A stretch of DNA of 64,000 bases from Providencia vermicola. Lineage in GTDB: Bacteria > Pseudomonadota > Gammaproteobacteria > Enterobacterales > Enterobacteriaceae. A model generated the notes under the pieces. That model saw only the letters and a list, made by a program, of their open reading frames with translations, searched no databases and was not told where the DNA came from. Positions 55,505-64,000 of the stretch are shown here, piece by piece (within the stretch, counting starts at the first letter, position 1; the number at the start of each line of letters is the position of its first letter). The translations under genes were made by a program, and so were the position numbers. The stretch spans positions 1,491,001 through 1,555,000 of the forward strand of contig NZ_CP048796.1 of NCBI RefSeq assembly GCF_010748935.1, given 5' to 3'.

Positions 55505-56398
55505 GTGAAACCTAGCGAGCTCTCTCAACCTTATTTATTACTATTGGATGTTATCAATCCCGCAATTATTCAGCTTCACAAATCAACAGCCCAAATTGAT
55601 ACACTAATTGAAGGCCTTGGCGGTACACCGGATGGTATCGCTGTTGACCCTATAAAAAGGTTAATTTATTGGAGCAATATGGGGGATGACTATGACGCCG
55701 ATGATGGTTCTATAAATGTCATGAGTTTTGATGCCACAGAAAGAAAAATGTTGGTAGGAAATGGGCTTGTACGAACGCCAAAACAACTCCAACTCGATCA
55801 ACAAACTCAGCGTTTATATTGGTGTGACCGAGAAGGCGGAAAAGTTAGCTCATGTAACATTGACGGAACAGATTTACACGTTCATATTGAGCGACCTCGA
55901 AATAGCCTAAACAAAGTCGATATACTTGACCAATGTGTGGGAATTGCCGTTGATGCTCCGAATAACTGGCTTTACTGGACCCAAAAGGGAACGGCAAAGG
56001 GTGGGGTTGGTCGTTTATTTAGGGCGCCTTTACATCCCGCTAGCCCTTATCAGCCATCGTCGAGAAAAGATATTGAATTATTGCTCGGTGATCTTCCTGA
56101 GCCTATTGATCTATTACTTGATCAACAAGCGCATGTCCTTTATTGGACCGACAGAGGCGGTGAACCAAAGGGTAATAGTTTAAACCGTGCTGACATTACC
56201 AGCAATGGGCTAACTCATTATCGCGTTATTTGTCGAGGCTTTAATGAAGCAATAGGTTTAACACATGATAAAGAAGCACAATTAATGTATGTTGCAGATC
56301 TGCTTGGTGGCGTTTATAAAGTGGCATTAGCGACAGGGGATGTCGATAAAATATACCAAGGTAAAGGTTATACTGGCATCACTCAGTATGCAGGTTAA
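55505..56398 (+). CDS. YWTD beta-propeller protein
   Basis: A 297-residue protein without signal peptide, built of LDL-receptor class B-type repeats: GIAVDPIKRLIYWSNMG (about 40-56), LQLDQQTQRLYWCDREGG, GIAVDAPNNWLYWTQKG, LLDQQAHVLYWTDRGG and an AQLMYVADLLGGVYK ending. About six blades form one propeller. Such proteins in bacteria act as cytosolic binding or lactonase-like proteins; its ligand is unknown. ATG at 55505 is GTG (GTGAAACC). Confidence 0.75.
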   Translation: MKPSELSQPYLLLLDVINPAIIQLHKSTAQIDTLIEGLGGTPDGIAVDPIKRLIYWSNMGDDYDADDGSINVMSFDATERKMLVGNGLVRTPKQLQLDQQTQRLYWCDREGGKVSSCNIDGTDLHVHIERPRNSLNKVDILDQCVGIAVDAPNNWLYWTQKGTAKGGVGRLFRAPLHPASPYQPSSRKDIELLLGDLPEPIDLLLDQQAHVLYWTDRGGEPKGNSLNRADITSNGLTHYRVICRGFNEAIGLTHDKEAQLMYVADLLGGVYKVALATGDVDKIYQGKGYTGITQYAG

Positions 56399-56417
56399 CC
56401 TATTTTAGACCGTTTTA

Positions 56418-57512
56418 TTATTGTGGCTCTTTCCCCATCTGGCGTAGAAAACGAATTTGAGCGCTCAGCAATTGTCGATAGCTAATACAGCGATACGGCA
56501 TATTATGTTGTTTTGCAAGTTTTTCGATAATTGCTGCAAGTGCAGGGTAATTCCGATGATGCCAACCAGGAAAGAGATGATGAGTGAGGTGGTAATTTAA
56601 TCCCCCAGTTAAACGCCATAAGTATTTAGGGGAGGGGAGCCAATCACACGCAGTAATAAAATTATGTTGATACCAGCCGTGAGGCATCTGCTGATTATCA
56701 GGTGCCTCAAAAAAGGCAGTTTCTGCCCAATGTGTGCCTAACAGCAAATAGACAACAAATAAAGAAGCAATCATCTGGCTTACTAGATAGGTGAGCAAAA
56801 TGGTCATCACACTAATACCATTATGATGGGCAATGAATAAGGGTAATCCTAGCATTAATAATAGATGAGCAAGTTTGCTAGTAAAAAATAATAGCCAACC
56901 TGACCAGCCTGTTAAAATTCCACGTGATTTTAGCGGGGTTTTCCCTGTCCGATCAGACCAATCAAAAACGAATGCAATCCAAGTTAGAGAGAATGAAGCA
57001 ATGAGTGGCCAATACAGGTATTGGTATTTCATGACTGGGCGCCATTTTTGAAAAGGCGTTTGTCGAAAAATACCATTTTCTTCCGTATCTAAATCATAAT
57101 GCTCAATATTGGCATAGCGATGATGAAAATAGACATGTCTCGCACGCCAAAATTCAGGTTCAAGTCCCAGAGGTAAGGTAACTAGACGACCAAAAATACG
57201 ATTGAGCCATGGTGTTTTAAACAGCGTATTATGGCAGGCATCATGTTGTCCAAGGACATTTAATAACATGATTAACAACACAAAACAGATATAGGCAATA
57301 ACATAGACAAACGTTGAATACGTCAATAGCGTGGGAATATAACAGATAATGGCAATCACAAACATACCGAGAACTAAGCAGATATCCATTGAGCTAGCGT
57401 AAACATGGTCATTTTTACATTTTAGATATTCATTACTAGCCTGTTTTAATGCAAGATGAAAACGTTGCTCATCATTATTTTTAAAGTGCAATTCACTCAA
57501 TGGTGTATCCAT
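56418..57512 (-). CDS. Fatty acid desaturase
   Basis: A 364-residue membrane-bound desaturase. Di-iron histidine boxes are visible: HDACH (about residues 90-94), HVYFHHRYAN (HxxHH, about 127-136) and LTHHLFPGWHH (about 310-320). Around four membrane helices. It introduces double bonds into acyl chains, changing membrane fluidity. It converges on the propeller gene. Confidence 0.87.
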   Translation of the reverse strand: MDTPLSELHFKNNDEQRFHLALKQASNEYLKCKNDHVYASSMDICLVLGMFVIAIICYIPTLLTYSTFVYVIAYICFVLLIMLLNVLGQHDACHNTLFKTPWLNRIFGRLVTLPLGLEPEFWRARHVYFHHRYANIEHYDLDTEENGIFRQTPFQKWRPVMKYQYLYWPLIASFSLTWIAFVFDWSDRTGKTPLKSRGILTGWSGWLLFFTSKLAHLLLMLGLPLFIAHHNGISVMTILLTYLVSQMIASLFVVYLLLGTHWAETAFFEAPDNQQMPHGWYQHNFITACDWLPSPKYLWRLTGGLNYHLTHHLFPGWHHRNYPALAAIIEKLAKQHNMPYRCISYRQLLSAQIRFLRQMGKEPQ

Positions 57513-57571
57513 AATCTCACATAGCTAAAAAGTTAAATAACAGGCTAGGTGGTAGTAAAATAATGATGACA

Positions 57572-58048
57572 TTATTCGACACTATCATGACTGTCAGTGG
57601 TGTGTTTGGATAAGATAATCAAATTATTGTGTATCGTAAAGCCATTGCGTTGATAATAATTCTCGGCAGGAAAGCCTTTTTCTGTATTTAGGATAATAGC
57701 ATTAAGATTATGCTGAACGCATTGTTGTTCAATGTGTTGCATAAAAGCACTTCCAAGACCTTTTCCTTGAAAATCAGGATGAATAAAGAGTTCATCAATA
57801 TAATATTCTACTCCCTGATTCCACGGTTTTTTAAAGCCAAGGCAGGCACCCACAATGCGTTTATCTATTTGAATAACAAAGCCCATAAAGTAATTATTAC
57901 CTAAATGATGGGTAATAAATTCGATAATGGGCTGATGCGATGGCCAATGTTCAAACCAAGGTGCTGAGCTATAGGTCTTGCAATAGAGTCTAGCGCATTC
58001 CTCAGTCATTTCTTTTGTTAGTGGTATAAAATCAGCTTGTAGAGGCAT
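57572..58048 (-). CDS. GNAT acetyltransferase
   Basis: A 158-residue GNAT-fold protein. The acetyl-CoA binding motif A reads FIHPDFQGKGLGSAFMQHIE (about 93-112), and YYQRNGF near residue 136 completes the fold. Substrate unknown. The ATG at 58048 has GGAGC nine bases upstream; an earlier in-frame start at 58090 is less likely. It lies 60 bases from the desaturase gene and may be co-transcribed with it. Confidence 0.85.
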   Translation of the reverse strand: MPLQADFIPLTKEMTEECARLYCKTYSSAPWFEHWPSHQPIIEFITHHLGNNYFMGFVIQIDKRIVGACLGFKKPWNQGVEYYIDELFIHPDFQGKGLGSAFMQHIEQQCVQHNLNAIILNTEKGFPAENYYQRNGFTIHNNLIILSKHTTDSHDSVE

Positions 58049-58312
58049 TGTGTGGTGCTCCATTATTTTTGATGGCAATAGTCTACCCAAATGGATTTAA
58101 AAGAAAATAAATGACTCGTATTTTTGAAAAATGCCTATTTCGTTTTTATTGCCGATGGAGTCTGAGTTAGAGTTTTAAGGTATTGGCCTAAATAGCTCTC
58201 TGAGGAAATGTTTTTATATCTACGTTGCACATCCGTTTCGACTTCTCTTCTAGGCTTCTCATAATGTTTTTGTAACGATTTTTTAGGTGAATTAAACCAA
58301 CATTGATGTCAT

Positions 58313-58407
58313 TCAGCTTCTACCGTACTACTCATTATTATGCCATCGAGCTGGGTATGATGACTCACTGTGATATCAAAATCTCCTTTGGCTGCATTGA
58401 TACCCAT
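58313..58407 (-). pseudogene. Filamentous haemagglutinin/CdiA fragment
   Basis: On the minus strand the frame reads MGINAAKGDFDITVSHHTQ, then LDGIIMSSTVEAE, which follows the CdiA/FhaB repeat pattern GxFDITVGxxTQLDGAVIAST. The frame is broken on both sides, so only a relic of the long adhesin/toxin gene remains. Flanks at about 58,120-58,310 and 58,410-58,500 are decayed and not assigned. Confidence 0.6.
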
Positions 58408-58600
58408 TTGTTTATTTATCGATTGGTAATTACTGTGCATCTCGATTTTGCTTGATCCCCTTGCGTGTTGATGGCACGGGTTAGGCTGATAGCGTTTTTC
58501 GAGTATGGAGATAAAAAGAACGTGTAAATAGACCGATACCTTGAAATTTGAAAGTTAAGAGATGAGCAAGAGGGAGAGTGTAAAAAAATGAGGTAGCTAA

Positions 58601-58747
58601 ATAAGAAATGGCAAAACCTCAAAATATACAAGAGGGTTATGTCCCAACCGAGGTAAACACAACGGCATACCACAACTCGTTTTACGTGGTCAGTGGCTAA
58701 AAGAACTAAGGTTTGAGGTGAGAAGCCACTATCCCCTTACTCGTTAA
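58601..58747 (+). pseudogene. SymE-like toxin fragment 1
   Basis: The frame reads KYTRGLCPNRGKHNG, then IPQLVLRGQWLKELRFEV and stops soon after. This matches the SymE family core, VGYRPN, I..L.LKG.WL...GF. No good start codon exists and the C-terminus is cut short, so it is a relic. Lies directly beside the adhesin fragment. Confidence 0.55.
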
Positions 58748-58828
58748 GCTGGACAGTTGATTATCCGGTTGGCTGAGAGCTTGTAAGATCGTTAATTTAG
58801 ATTTCAGTGTGGAATAGAGATCCTCCCA

Positions 58829-59278
58829 TTAAGTAATGGAATAAAGATCTTGAATGTAACGCTCAACAAATAGTTTTAATTCACAAGATGGATAAGACTC
58901 TTTAGTTTGAATTAAATAAGCATCATCATAAATTATTCTTGAATTCAATGAGCTAGATATTATATATAAAATTAAAGCTGAAAATTTTAAGTTAGCCTCA
59001 CCTCTTGTAGAGACACTTCCCATATATGGGTACTCTATATCTTCTATATCACGTAGATTTTCTTCAATAAAATTAAAGCTTACCCAACAAAAATAATCAT
59101 ACTGGTGGTCATGTATATAGATAAACTTATCAACTAAGTTTATTCCTTTTTTCGCGGATATCCCTATCGTTAATTGTTTTGTAGACAAAGAAAAGTCATT
59201 AAATCCATCGATGATACTATTGAGGATATCTTCAAATTGAGGAAGCTTTTTAATTGGAAATAAAATTTCGGTAGACAT
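58829..59278 (-). CDS. Possible orphan immunity protein
   Basis: A 149-residue acidic protein with a strong GGAGGAAAATA before its ATG. It is intact, while everything around it is decayed toxin-system DNA: an adhesin fragment on one side, SymE relics on both. That context suggests an immunity gene retained after loss of its CDI or Rhs toxin. Sequence gives no family (DYFCWVSFNFIEENL and a helical C-terminus). Confidence 0.55.
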   Translation of the reverse strand: MSTEILFPIKKLPQFEDILNSIIDGFNDFSLSTKQLTIGISAKKGINLVDKFIYIHDHQYDYFCWVSFNFIEENLRDIEDIEYPYMGSVSTRGEANLKFSALILYIISSSLNSRIIYDDAYLIQTKESYPSCELKLFVERYIQDLYSIT

Positions 59279-59547
59279 TATTTTCCTCCATTTGTGCTAA
59301 TTGAGCTACGTTACGTATAGTAATCTTCGATACAGTTTAACTCTACCTAGGTCTTACATAATGACTCGCTACTGTAAATAAATCAAAAATTTAACTTTAT
59401 GTTAGGTAACAACTGTCTGAAATGACATTAGCTATGTTCGCTTCACAAAGTGGGCAAGCTCATTGAACCAGAGATCCGCTGAGAGCGAATTGCGGAAGTT
59501 GACCTTGCTCCGATATAATTAGTTTGTCTGAAGATCTCTAAAAATTA
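59279..59547. other. Gap with no visible gene
   Basis: About 270 bases with no convincing coding frame or repeat; probably decayed island DNA. Confidence 0.35.
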
Positions 59548-59691
59548 ATGGTACGTTTTGTAGGGATACTTACACTACTTTCAGCCATTACCTTAAAAAA
59601 TCACTGGCTGAAAACGGCAGGACTTGAGATCGGTTTCACATTTACCGTCAATATTTTAAACTGCTGTTTGGTATTAAATACCGGACAGTGA
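59548..59691 (+). pseudogene. SymE-like toxin fragment 2
   Basis: A 47-codon frame from ATG with ITLKNHWLKTAGLEIGFTFT, then VNILNCCLVLNTGQ. This matches the SymE core (ITMKGQWLEAAGF..G..V.V...GC.VL). The N-terminal third of the family is missing. After its stop another frame continues with a Gln-rich helix (IKQQNQQQQAQITAF). SymE is an SOS-linked, RNA-affecting toxin in E. coli. Confidence 0.6.
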
Positions 59692-59965
59692 AGATATCCA
59701 GACGATTAAGCAGCAAAATCAGCAACAACAAGCTCAGATCACCGCATTTAAGCTTAAGGCGCTGATCGGGGAGTGGTGTGGGGTGATTTACCTGTGTTGG
59801 TGTGCAGTTATAGCCAAAGTAGGTAATTATACAATTGATTTTTTTAATTATTCATATATACCTTTTTCTTCTGCAATGGATATTAATTCATCCTCCAATG
59901 ATCCCTGAATTTCATCACCTTTATACGAAATGATTGGCTTACATGCCTAAATCACATAAAGCTTA

Positions 59966-60850
59966 TTAATAATTCACCATCGTCTTTCTTATATTTTCAA
60001 TGCGTTCAGCTATATCTGGGGGAAGACGAGGTGTTAAATATGACGCAATTTTTCCGGGCATTTTCCCTGTAGCAAAACTATCTAGGCCTGATTGAAGGTA
60101 GGCATTGATTTGTTCATAAAACTGGGTTTCTGCTTTAGGATTATCAATATTCAGAAAGCTGAATAGATGAACGGCAGGGTTAAATATATATTCTTTTTTC
60201 TCGTCATTATTATATGTGAAGAGTATTATGCGTGAAAGTTCCCTATAGGAGCGTAATGATAAGTTGTCATTTATATAAACACTTTTTCCATCCCATAAAT
60301 AGAAACACTTTAGTACCCTATCAATATAAAGCAACGGATGCTTCTTCCGGAAAATTATCTTCTTTGCAATCCAAATAAAACCAATAAAGCTAATCAGAAA
60401 ATGAACAGAATGCATAATAAATGAAGGTGTTTCTGATACATAAGTGCTCATGTTAGGATTTAACTTACTATAAATGTAATCAAAAATATTAATTCCATCT
60501 TTTTCAGCAAGATAGCCATATCTTGCATAATATGTCTTCAATAGTCTCGTTTCAAAATTATCAGCATCGTTTTCGTCTGTATTATATTTATCAAATCCTT
60601 CCGGTGTTTTTTCTTTTATGTAAGAAATTTGTTCATTCAAAATGTACATTTTAGACTGATAAATTTCTATCTGTTCACATGTCGTGATAATACACATTAT
60701 AAAAAAGAAAGCTGCCAGAGGTATATAAAACAATCTGACCTTTTGATTTTCCTTGCAATTCAGACTTATTTTTTCGGATGAAATTTTTTGGTAGAGACCT
60801 TGTCTGAAATAATCAACCTTTGTTATTTTTTCTGGGGTTTCCATTTCCAT
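59966..60850 (-). CDS. Membrane protein of an unknown two-gene unit (gene 2)
   Basis: A 294-residue protein with hydrophobic helices at about residues 40-58 and 142-162, separated by a periplasmic-like loop with acidic residues, and a long cytoplasmic C-terminus. GGAG lies five bases before the ATG, which overlaps the stop of the upstream gene (TAATG). The pair looks like a transferred operon in the island. Function not recognised; immunity or secretion-associated roles are guesses. Confidence 0.55.
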   Translation of the reverse strand: MEMETPEKITKVDYFRQGLYQKISSEKISLNCKENQKVRLFYIPLAAFFFIMCIITTCEQIEIYQSKMYILNEQISYIKEKTPEGFDKYNTDENDADNFETRLLKTYYARYGYLAEKDGINIFDYIYSKLNPNMSTYVSETPSFIMHSVHFLISFIGFIWIAKKIIFRKKHPLLYIDRVLKCFYLWDGKSVYINDNLSLRSYRELSRIILFTYNNDEKKEYIFNPAVHLFSFLNIDNPKAETQFYEQINAYLQSGLDSFATGKMPGKIASYLTPRLPPDIAERIENIRKTMVNY

Positions 60851-61296
60851 TACACTCCATTATACGTATTTATAATCTCTTTTTTATATTCAATACACAG
60901 CGCTATAACACAAAGAACTGCCATAATGATTTTTTCATCATGCACACTGCCATAATAAATTTTTGAATCATAAAAAGATAAAAAAATTAATATGACAGCC
61001 AGCGTTAATGGAAATCGGAACTTCCTGTTGTGGAAAATCAGTTTTTTTTCAGGATACATATAAATCTTGTCAGCATAGACGCGCCGCTGGATTTCAATGA
61101 AAATATAAATAATCATAAATGAGATAGAAACGCGGTTTATGATAAAAACCTCGTTCCCCATGTCAGCTCTGATTATAAAAAAAGACCATAAATAAAGTAA
61201 AACAGGCAGGAGTACCATTTTATGACGAATAATGAGAGTTGGTAGTATGACCAGATTGAGAACTGCTATAGTCAGATATTCTATGGCATTTGGCAT
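60850..61296 (-). CDS. Membrane protein of an unknown two-gene unit (gene 1)
   Basis: A 148-residue protein with about five hydrophobic helices and a short charged stretch (RRVYADKIYMYPEKKLIFHN) in the middle. Codon and base use are AT-rich, as in its partner. It overlaps gene 2 by one base. No recognised family. Confidence 0.55.
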   Translation of the reverse strand: MPNAIEYLTIAVLNLVILPTLIIRHKMVLLPVLLYLWSFFIIRADMGNEVFIINRVSISFMIIYIFIEIQRRVYADKIYMYPEKKLIFHNRKFRFPLTLAVILIFLSFYDSKIYYGSVHDEKIIMAVLCVIALCIEYKKEIINTYNGV

Positions 61297-61489
61297 AATA
61301 AACAGTATGTGATGAATTTAGGGTCTATTTTACAGGAGGAAGAACTAAATAACACGTAGTTTATTGGGCTTGACGTCTAGGAATTTCAAAATTCCGGAGG
61401 CCACGTAAAACCAGGCTTGCTAAGGACGAAATTCGCCCTTAATTACGCCATAAAAAGCTTGTTAAATGTCTCAAGGAGTGAAGCGGACG

Positions 61490-61642
61490 ATGAATATGAT
61501 TAACGTGGCAAGAAATAACATTCTCGATATGCGCTTACAGACAATAATTTATTTTTATACGAAAATCCGAAATGAAGATTTAAATATATTAAAAAGGGAA
61601 TATATGCGTACTCGTCCAGCCTCTCGATTGATAGTCCTTTGA
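61490..61642 (+). CDS. Possible 50-residue protein cut by an IS3 end
   Basis: A frame from ATG with GGAGTGAAGCGG upstream. It ends in a TGA that is the first triplet of the IS3-type terminal sequence, so the original gene may have been longer. Its family is not recognised. Confidence 0.3.
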   Translation: MNMINVARNNILDMRLQTIIYFYTKIRNEDLNILKREYMRTRPASRLIVL

Positions 61643-61800
61643 TCTGCCTTAATAAAACAGGACACTTTAATAATAGAATATAATCTAATTATTGAGGTGT
61701 TAAATGAAAAAACGAACAAACAGAATTTATACCACTGAGTTTAAGCAAGAAGCGGTTGCATTAGTCACTAAACAAGCTACTCCAACTTTAAGTAATTATA
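61640..61800 (+). mobile_element. IS3-family fragment with start of OrfA
   Basis: TGATCTGCCTTAATAAAACA at 61640 resembles an IS3-family left terminal repeat (TGATCTGCC...GGACAC). It is followed by ATG 61704 and the OrfA start KKRTNRIYTTEFKQEAVALV, then a truncated end at 61803. The right part of the element and OrfB are missing. Confidence 0.7.
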
Positions 61801-61805
61801 ATTAA
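61704..61805 (+). pseudogene. Truncated IS3 OrfA
   Basis: 33 codons matching the HTH N-terminus of IS3 OrfA (RIYTTEFKQEAVALVTKQ), then an unrelated tail and stop. Remaining transposase absent; the fragment cannot move by itself. Confidence 0.65.
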
Positions 61806-61834
61806 ATTCACTCGTATAAATATGTCTGCTATTG

Positions 61835-62053
61835 GCACAGAGCGGAACAGTGTGTTCACGATTTATCTTCATTCTGGCAGCGGGTATCTGCCATTCCTTG
61901 GTTTCAAAGTTGATTTCGTCCCAACGGGCTTCAGCGGCTTTCGCAGGGAGAGATATGGTGAGTCGCTGAGCTACATAAACAAGCATTGATCTCTTTAACT
62001 GATAAGGGGTTGGTTTGTCTTGCCAATTTTGATGTTTTATTGTTTTTAGGCAT
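61835..62053 (-). pseudogene. P4-type integrase with internal deletion
   Basis: From ATG 62053 the N-terminal part reads SKLARQTNPLSVKEINA, typical of DUF4102-type integrases. In another frame, after loss of about two thirds, comes AKAAEARWDEINFETKEWQI, then PAARMKINREHTVPL. This is the part of the tyrosine recombinase domain with the first catalytic Arg region. The rest, with the catalytic Tyr, is lost to the IS3 fragment. Confidence 0.75.
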
Positions 62054-62119
62054 CTCAAAAACGATAAAGGTTTGCGAGGTGCCTATCTCAAAAACGATAA
62101 AGGTTTGCGAGGTGCCTAT
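62054..62119. repeat. 33-bp perfect tandem repeat upstream of integrase relic
   Basis: CTCAAAAACGATAAAGG... (33 bases) occurs twice, at 62054-62086 and 62087-62119, end to end. It sits directly upstream of the integrase start and may be a duplication of a regulatory or attachment segment. Confidence 0.85.
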
Positions 62120-62175
62120 CAAGGTGCCTAAGATGATTGGATTTAATTAGGTGACATCAGACTGCGCAGGACATA

Positions 62176-62210
62176 AAAAAGCCCGCAACTCATTGAGTTA
62201 GCGGGCTTTT
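62176..62210. terminator. Hairpin terminator
   Basis: AGCCCGC/GCGGGCT with inner AACTCA/TGAGTT pairing, flanked by As and Ts, so it may work in both directions. Confidence 0.8.
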
Positions 62211-62242
62211 CAGTCTTCTTTGGACGTTCTTAGAAGATAATT

Positions 62243-62268
62243 TGGTGGGCTGGCGTAAGTTGAATCTG
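62243..62268. other. tmRNA-like 3' end scar (putative att site)
   Basis: TGGTGGGCTGGCGTAAGTTG is close to the reverse complement of the ssrA (tmRNA) 3' end, TGGTGGAGCTGGCGGGAGTT, followed by GAA. It lies beside a P4-type integrase relic, and such integrases use this site. It is too degenerate to be part of a working tmRNA. Confidence 0.45.
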
Positions 62269-62669
62269 ATATCTATTTAATTGATTTTTAATTATATTTT
62301 ATTTTAATGAAATTTATGTATAACTAAACGTATAACTACAAGTTTATGCTATAGATATTGAGTGGAAATAAATAGAGTGTAGAGCTATACAGAAAATAGT
62401 GTTTTTTGCGTTAAGCTTAGCGTTTATTATTTGAAATAAAACAGATTGACCATAGTAGCTTGATGCAGTTATTGCCTCAAGAAGAATTGAGAAAAAATTA
62501 TTATCTAATATTTATAATTTGAAAGCAGCGTTGAAGTATGAAATATGACATTTGCTGATAATCCATCCTTTTGATAACTATCACAAGTTATCAGCCTATT
62601 CTATTAGATTTCTGGCTATAAATAGGTAACAATAGTTCCATTATTTTTACTGATGTAAGTAATGGAACA
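62269..62669 (+). promoter_or_regulatory. hsdM upstream region
   Basis: No gene in about 400 AT-rich bases. A palindrome TGATAACT/AGTTATCA at 62572-62593 may be an operator. A perfect 9-bp stem GTTCCATTA (62635-62643) / TAATGGAAC (62660-62668) covers the ribosome-binding segment of hsdM. Confidence 0.5.
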
Positions 62670-64000
62670 ATGGCTAAAAAACCGAAAGAAACCAAATCTG
62701 AACCGTTAGAAGTTATCCTGTGGAAAGCCGCTGATAAATTGCGTAAGAATATAGATGCAGCAGAATACAAGCATGTTGTACTGGGATTAATATTCTTAAA
62801 GTATATTTCTGATTCCTTCGAGTCTCATTATGAGAAGCTTAAAGCAGGTCAAGGCGAGTTTGCAGGGGCAGATCCCGAAGATAGTGATGAGTATCTTGCT
62901 TACAATGTGTTCTTTGTGCCTGAAAAAGCACGTTGGACAAATTTACTCAATAATGCAAAACAGCCCAATATCGGTAAATTAGTCGATGATGCTATGGAAG
63001 CCATCGAAGAAGATAACCCGCAATTAAAAGGGGTATTACCAAAAGTTTATGCACGTCAAAACCTTGATGCAACGGTACTTGGCGAGTTAATTGACCTTGT
63101 AGGAGATATTGCACTAGGTGATGCTAAATCACGCTCTGCGGATGTACTAGGTCATGTTTTTGAATATTTCTTAGGTGAATTTGCGTTAGCAGAAGGTAAA
63201 CAGGGCGGTCAGTTCTATACGCCAAAGTCAATTGTTTCCTTACTGGTTCACATGCTAGAGCCTTATGAAGGACGTATTTTTGATCCATGCTGTGGCTCTG
63301 GCGGTATGTTTGTTCAATCAGAAAAATTTGTTGAATCCCACCAAGGGAATATTGATAACATTTCTATTTATGGTCAAGAGTCTAACCAAACCACATGGCG
63401 TTTGGCGAAAATGAACTTGGCTATTCGGGGTATTAACTCTGAGCAAGTAAAATGGAACAATGAAGGCTCGTTTTTAAACGATGCCCATAAAGATTTACGT
63501 GCGGATTTTATTATTGCTAATCCACCGTTCAACGTCTCTGATTGGTCTGGTGAACAATTACGTAAAGATGCCCGCTGGCAATACGGTGCGCCACCAGCAG
63601 GGAATGCAAACTTTGCATGGATGCAGCACTTTTTATACCACTTGTCACCGAAAGGGCAAGCGGGAGTGGTACTAGCTAAAGGCGCGCTAACCTCGAAAAC
63701 GTCGGGTGAAGGCGATATCCGTGCTGCATTAGTAAAAGATGCTAACGTGATTGATTGTATTGTTAACTTGCCTGCTAAGTTGTTCCTAAATACGCAGATC
63801 CCTGCCGCTCTATGGTTTATGCGCCGTGATCGTAATAACTCTTCGGTTTATCAAGATCGCAGCGGTGAAATTCTGTTCATTGATGCACGAAATCTTGGTC
63901 ATTTAATTAACCGCCGAACTAAAGTGTTATCTGATGAAGATATTAAACTGATTTCAGATACCTATCATAATTGGCGTAATAAAGGTGGCGAATATGAAGA
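62670..64000 (+). CDS. hsdM: Type I restriction-modification methyltransferase subunit HsdM (3' end beyond window)
   Basis: At least 443 codons, open to the window end, so partial. The N-terminal HsdM_N domain (residues 1-150) begins [20 protein letters not shown]. The N6-adenine methylase domain has the SAM motif [10 protein letters not shown] (about 204) and the catalytic motif ANPPFN (about 282). With HsdS it methylates adenine at a bipartite site; with HsdR the complex cuts unmodified DNA. The sequence looks intact, in contrast to the decayed DNA just before it. Confidence 0.94.
   Translation, partial: MAKKPKETKSEPLEVILWKAADKLRKNIDAAEYKHVVLGLIFLKYISDSFESHYEKLKAGQGEFAGADPEDSDEYLAYNVFFVPEKARWTNLLNNAKQPNIGKLVDDAMEAIEEDNPQLKGVLPKVYARQNLDATVLGELIDLVGDIALGDAKSRSADVLGHVFEYFLGEFALAEGKQGGQFYTPKSIVSLLVHMLEPYEGRIFDPCCGSGGMFVQSEKFVESHQGNIDNISIYGQESNQTTWRLAKMNLAIRGINSEQVKWNNEGSFLNDAHKDLRADFIIANPPFNVSDWSGEQLRKDARWQYGAPPAGNANFAWMQHFLYHLSPKGQAGVVLAKGALTSKTSGEGDIRAALVKDANVIDCIVNLPAKLFLNTQIPAALWFMRRDRNNSSVYQDRSGEILFIDARNLGHLINRRTKVLSDEDIKLISDTYHNWRNKGGEYE

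Noticed and set aside
58416-58673. 85-codon minus-strand frame
   Set aside because: Overlaps SymE-like and adhesin relics in other frames; no RBS or family.
63481-63675. 64-codon frame within hsdM
   Set aside because: Different frame from the long open HsdM frame with clear motifs; shadow.
1-64000. CRISPR arrays, rRNA and tRNA genes
   Set aside because: No repeat-spacer pattern and no cloverleaf or rRNA sequence seen; only a tmRNA-like 3' end scar at 62243.

Overview
The window looks like the chromosome of an enterobacterium, most likely Morganellaceae and Providencia-like. The AT-rich bases, the E. coli-like gal, prp, ecotin, uspF, ydcH and ygbA genes, and a galactose transporter matching the Vibrio-type Na+/galactose symporter point this way. 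The genus is an inference from gene content, not a database result.

Positions 1 to about 34,390 are the right part of a lambda-like siphoviral prophage, read almost entirely on the + strand. Its order is a nin-like region (YbcO-like nuclease, RusA, NinH), antiterminator Q, a late promoter with tandem terminators, lysis genes (holin, M15 endolysin, Rz with embedded Rz1), small accessory genes, terminase, portal, head morphogenesis protein, scaffold, capsid, connectors, tail terminator, tail tube, tail chaperones, tape measure, lambda-type tip proteins M, L, K, I and J, and a fibre. The integrase, repressor and replication genes would lie left of the window. Three programmed -1 frameshifts can be read: capsid to Ig-like domain (GGGAAAG plus an 11-bp stem-loop), tail tube to Ig-like domain, and the G/GT chaperone pair (AAAAAAC). 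A 4.8-kb accessory cassette sits between the chaperones and the tape measure. It carries a 28-residue SEC-C zinc peptide, a LexA-controlled umuDC pair and four further small genes. The right end carries a frameshifted homologue of the Pol III theta subunit (HolE/Hot), and the prophage appears to end inside an AraC-type gene.

Positions 34.4 to 58.1 kb are chromosomal backbone: ygbA, ydcH, ecotin, uspF and a CDF metal transporter; a galactose block (galETKM, galR and an SGLT-type symporter, with three GalR-type operators); and the 2-methylcitrate block (prpBCD divergent from prpR, with a sigma-54 promoter, no prpE). These are followed by a YcaD-like MFS transporter with a long leader, a TupA-type ATP-grasp protein, a YWTD propeller, a fatty acid desaturase and a GNAT acetyltransferase.

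Positions 58.1 to 64 kb are a decayed island. It holds a filamentous-haemagglutinin/CdiA fragment, a possible orphan immunity gene, two SymE-like fragments, a pair of unknown membrane proteins, an IS3-family fragment, a deleted P4-type integrase with a 33-bp tandem repeat and a tmRNA-like 3' end scar. The window then runs into an intact hsdM (type I modification) that continues past the right edge. SymE next to hsd genes recalls the E. coli immigration control region.
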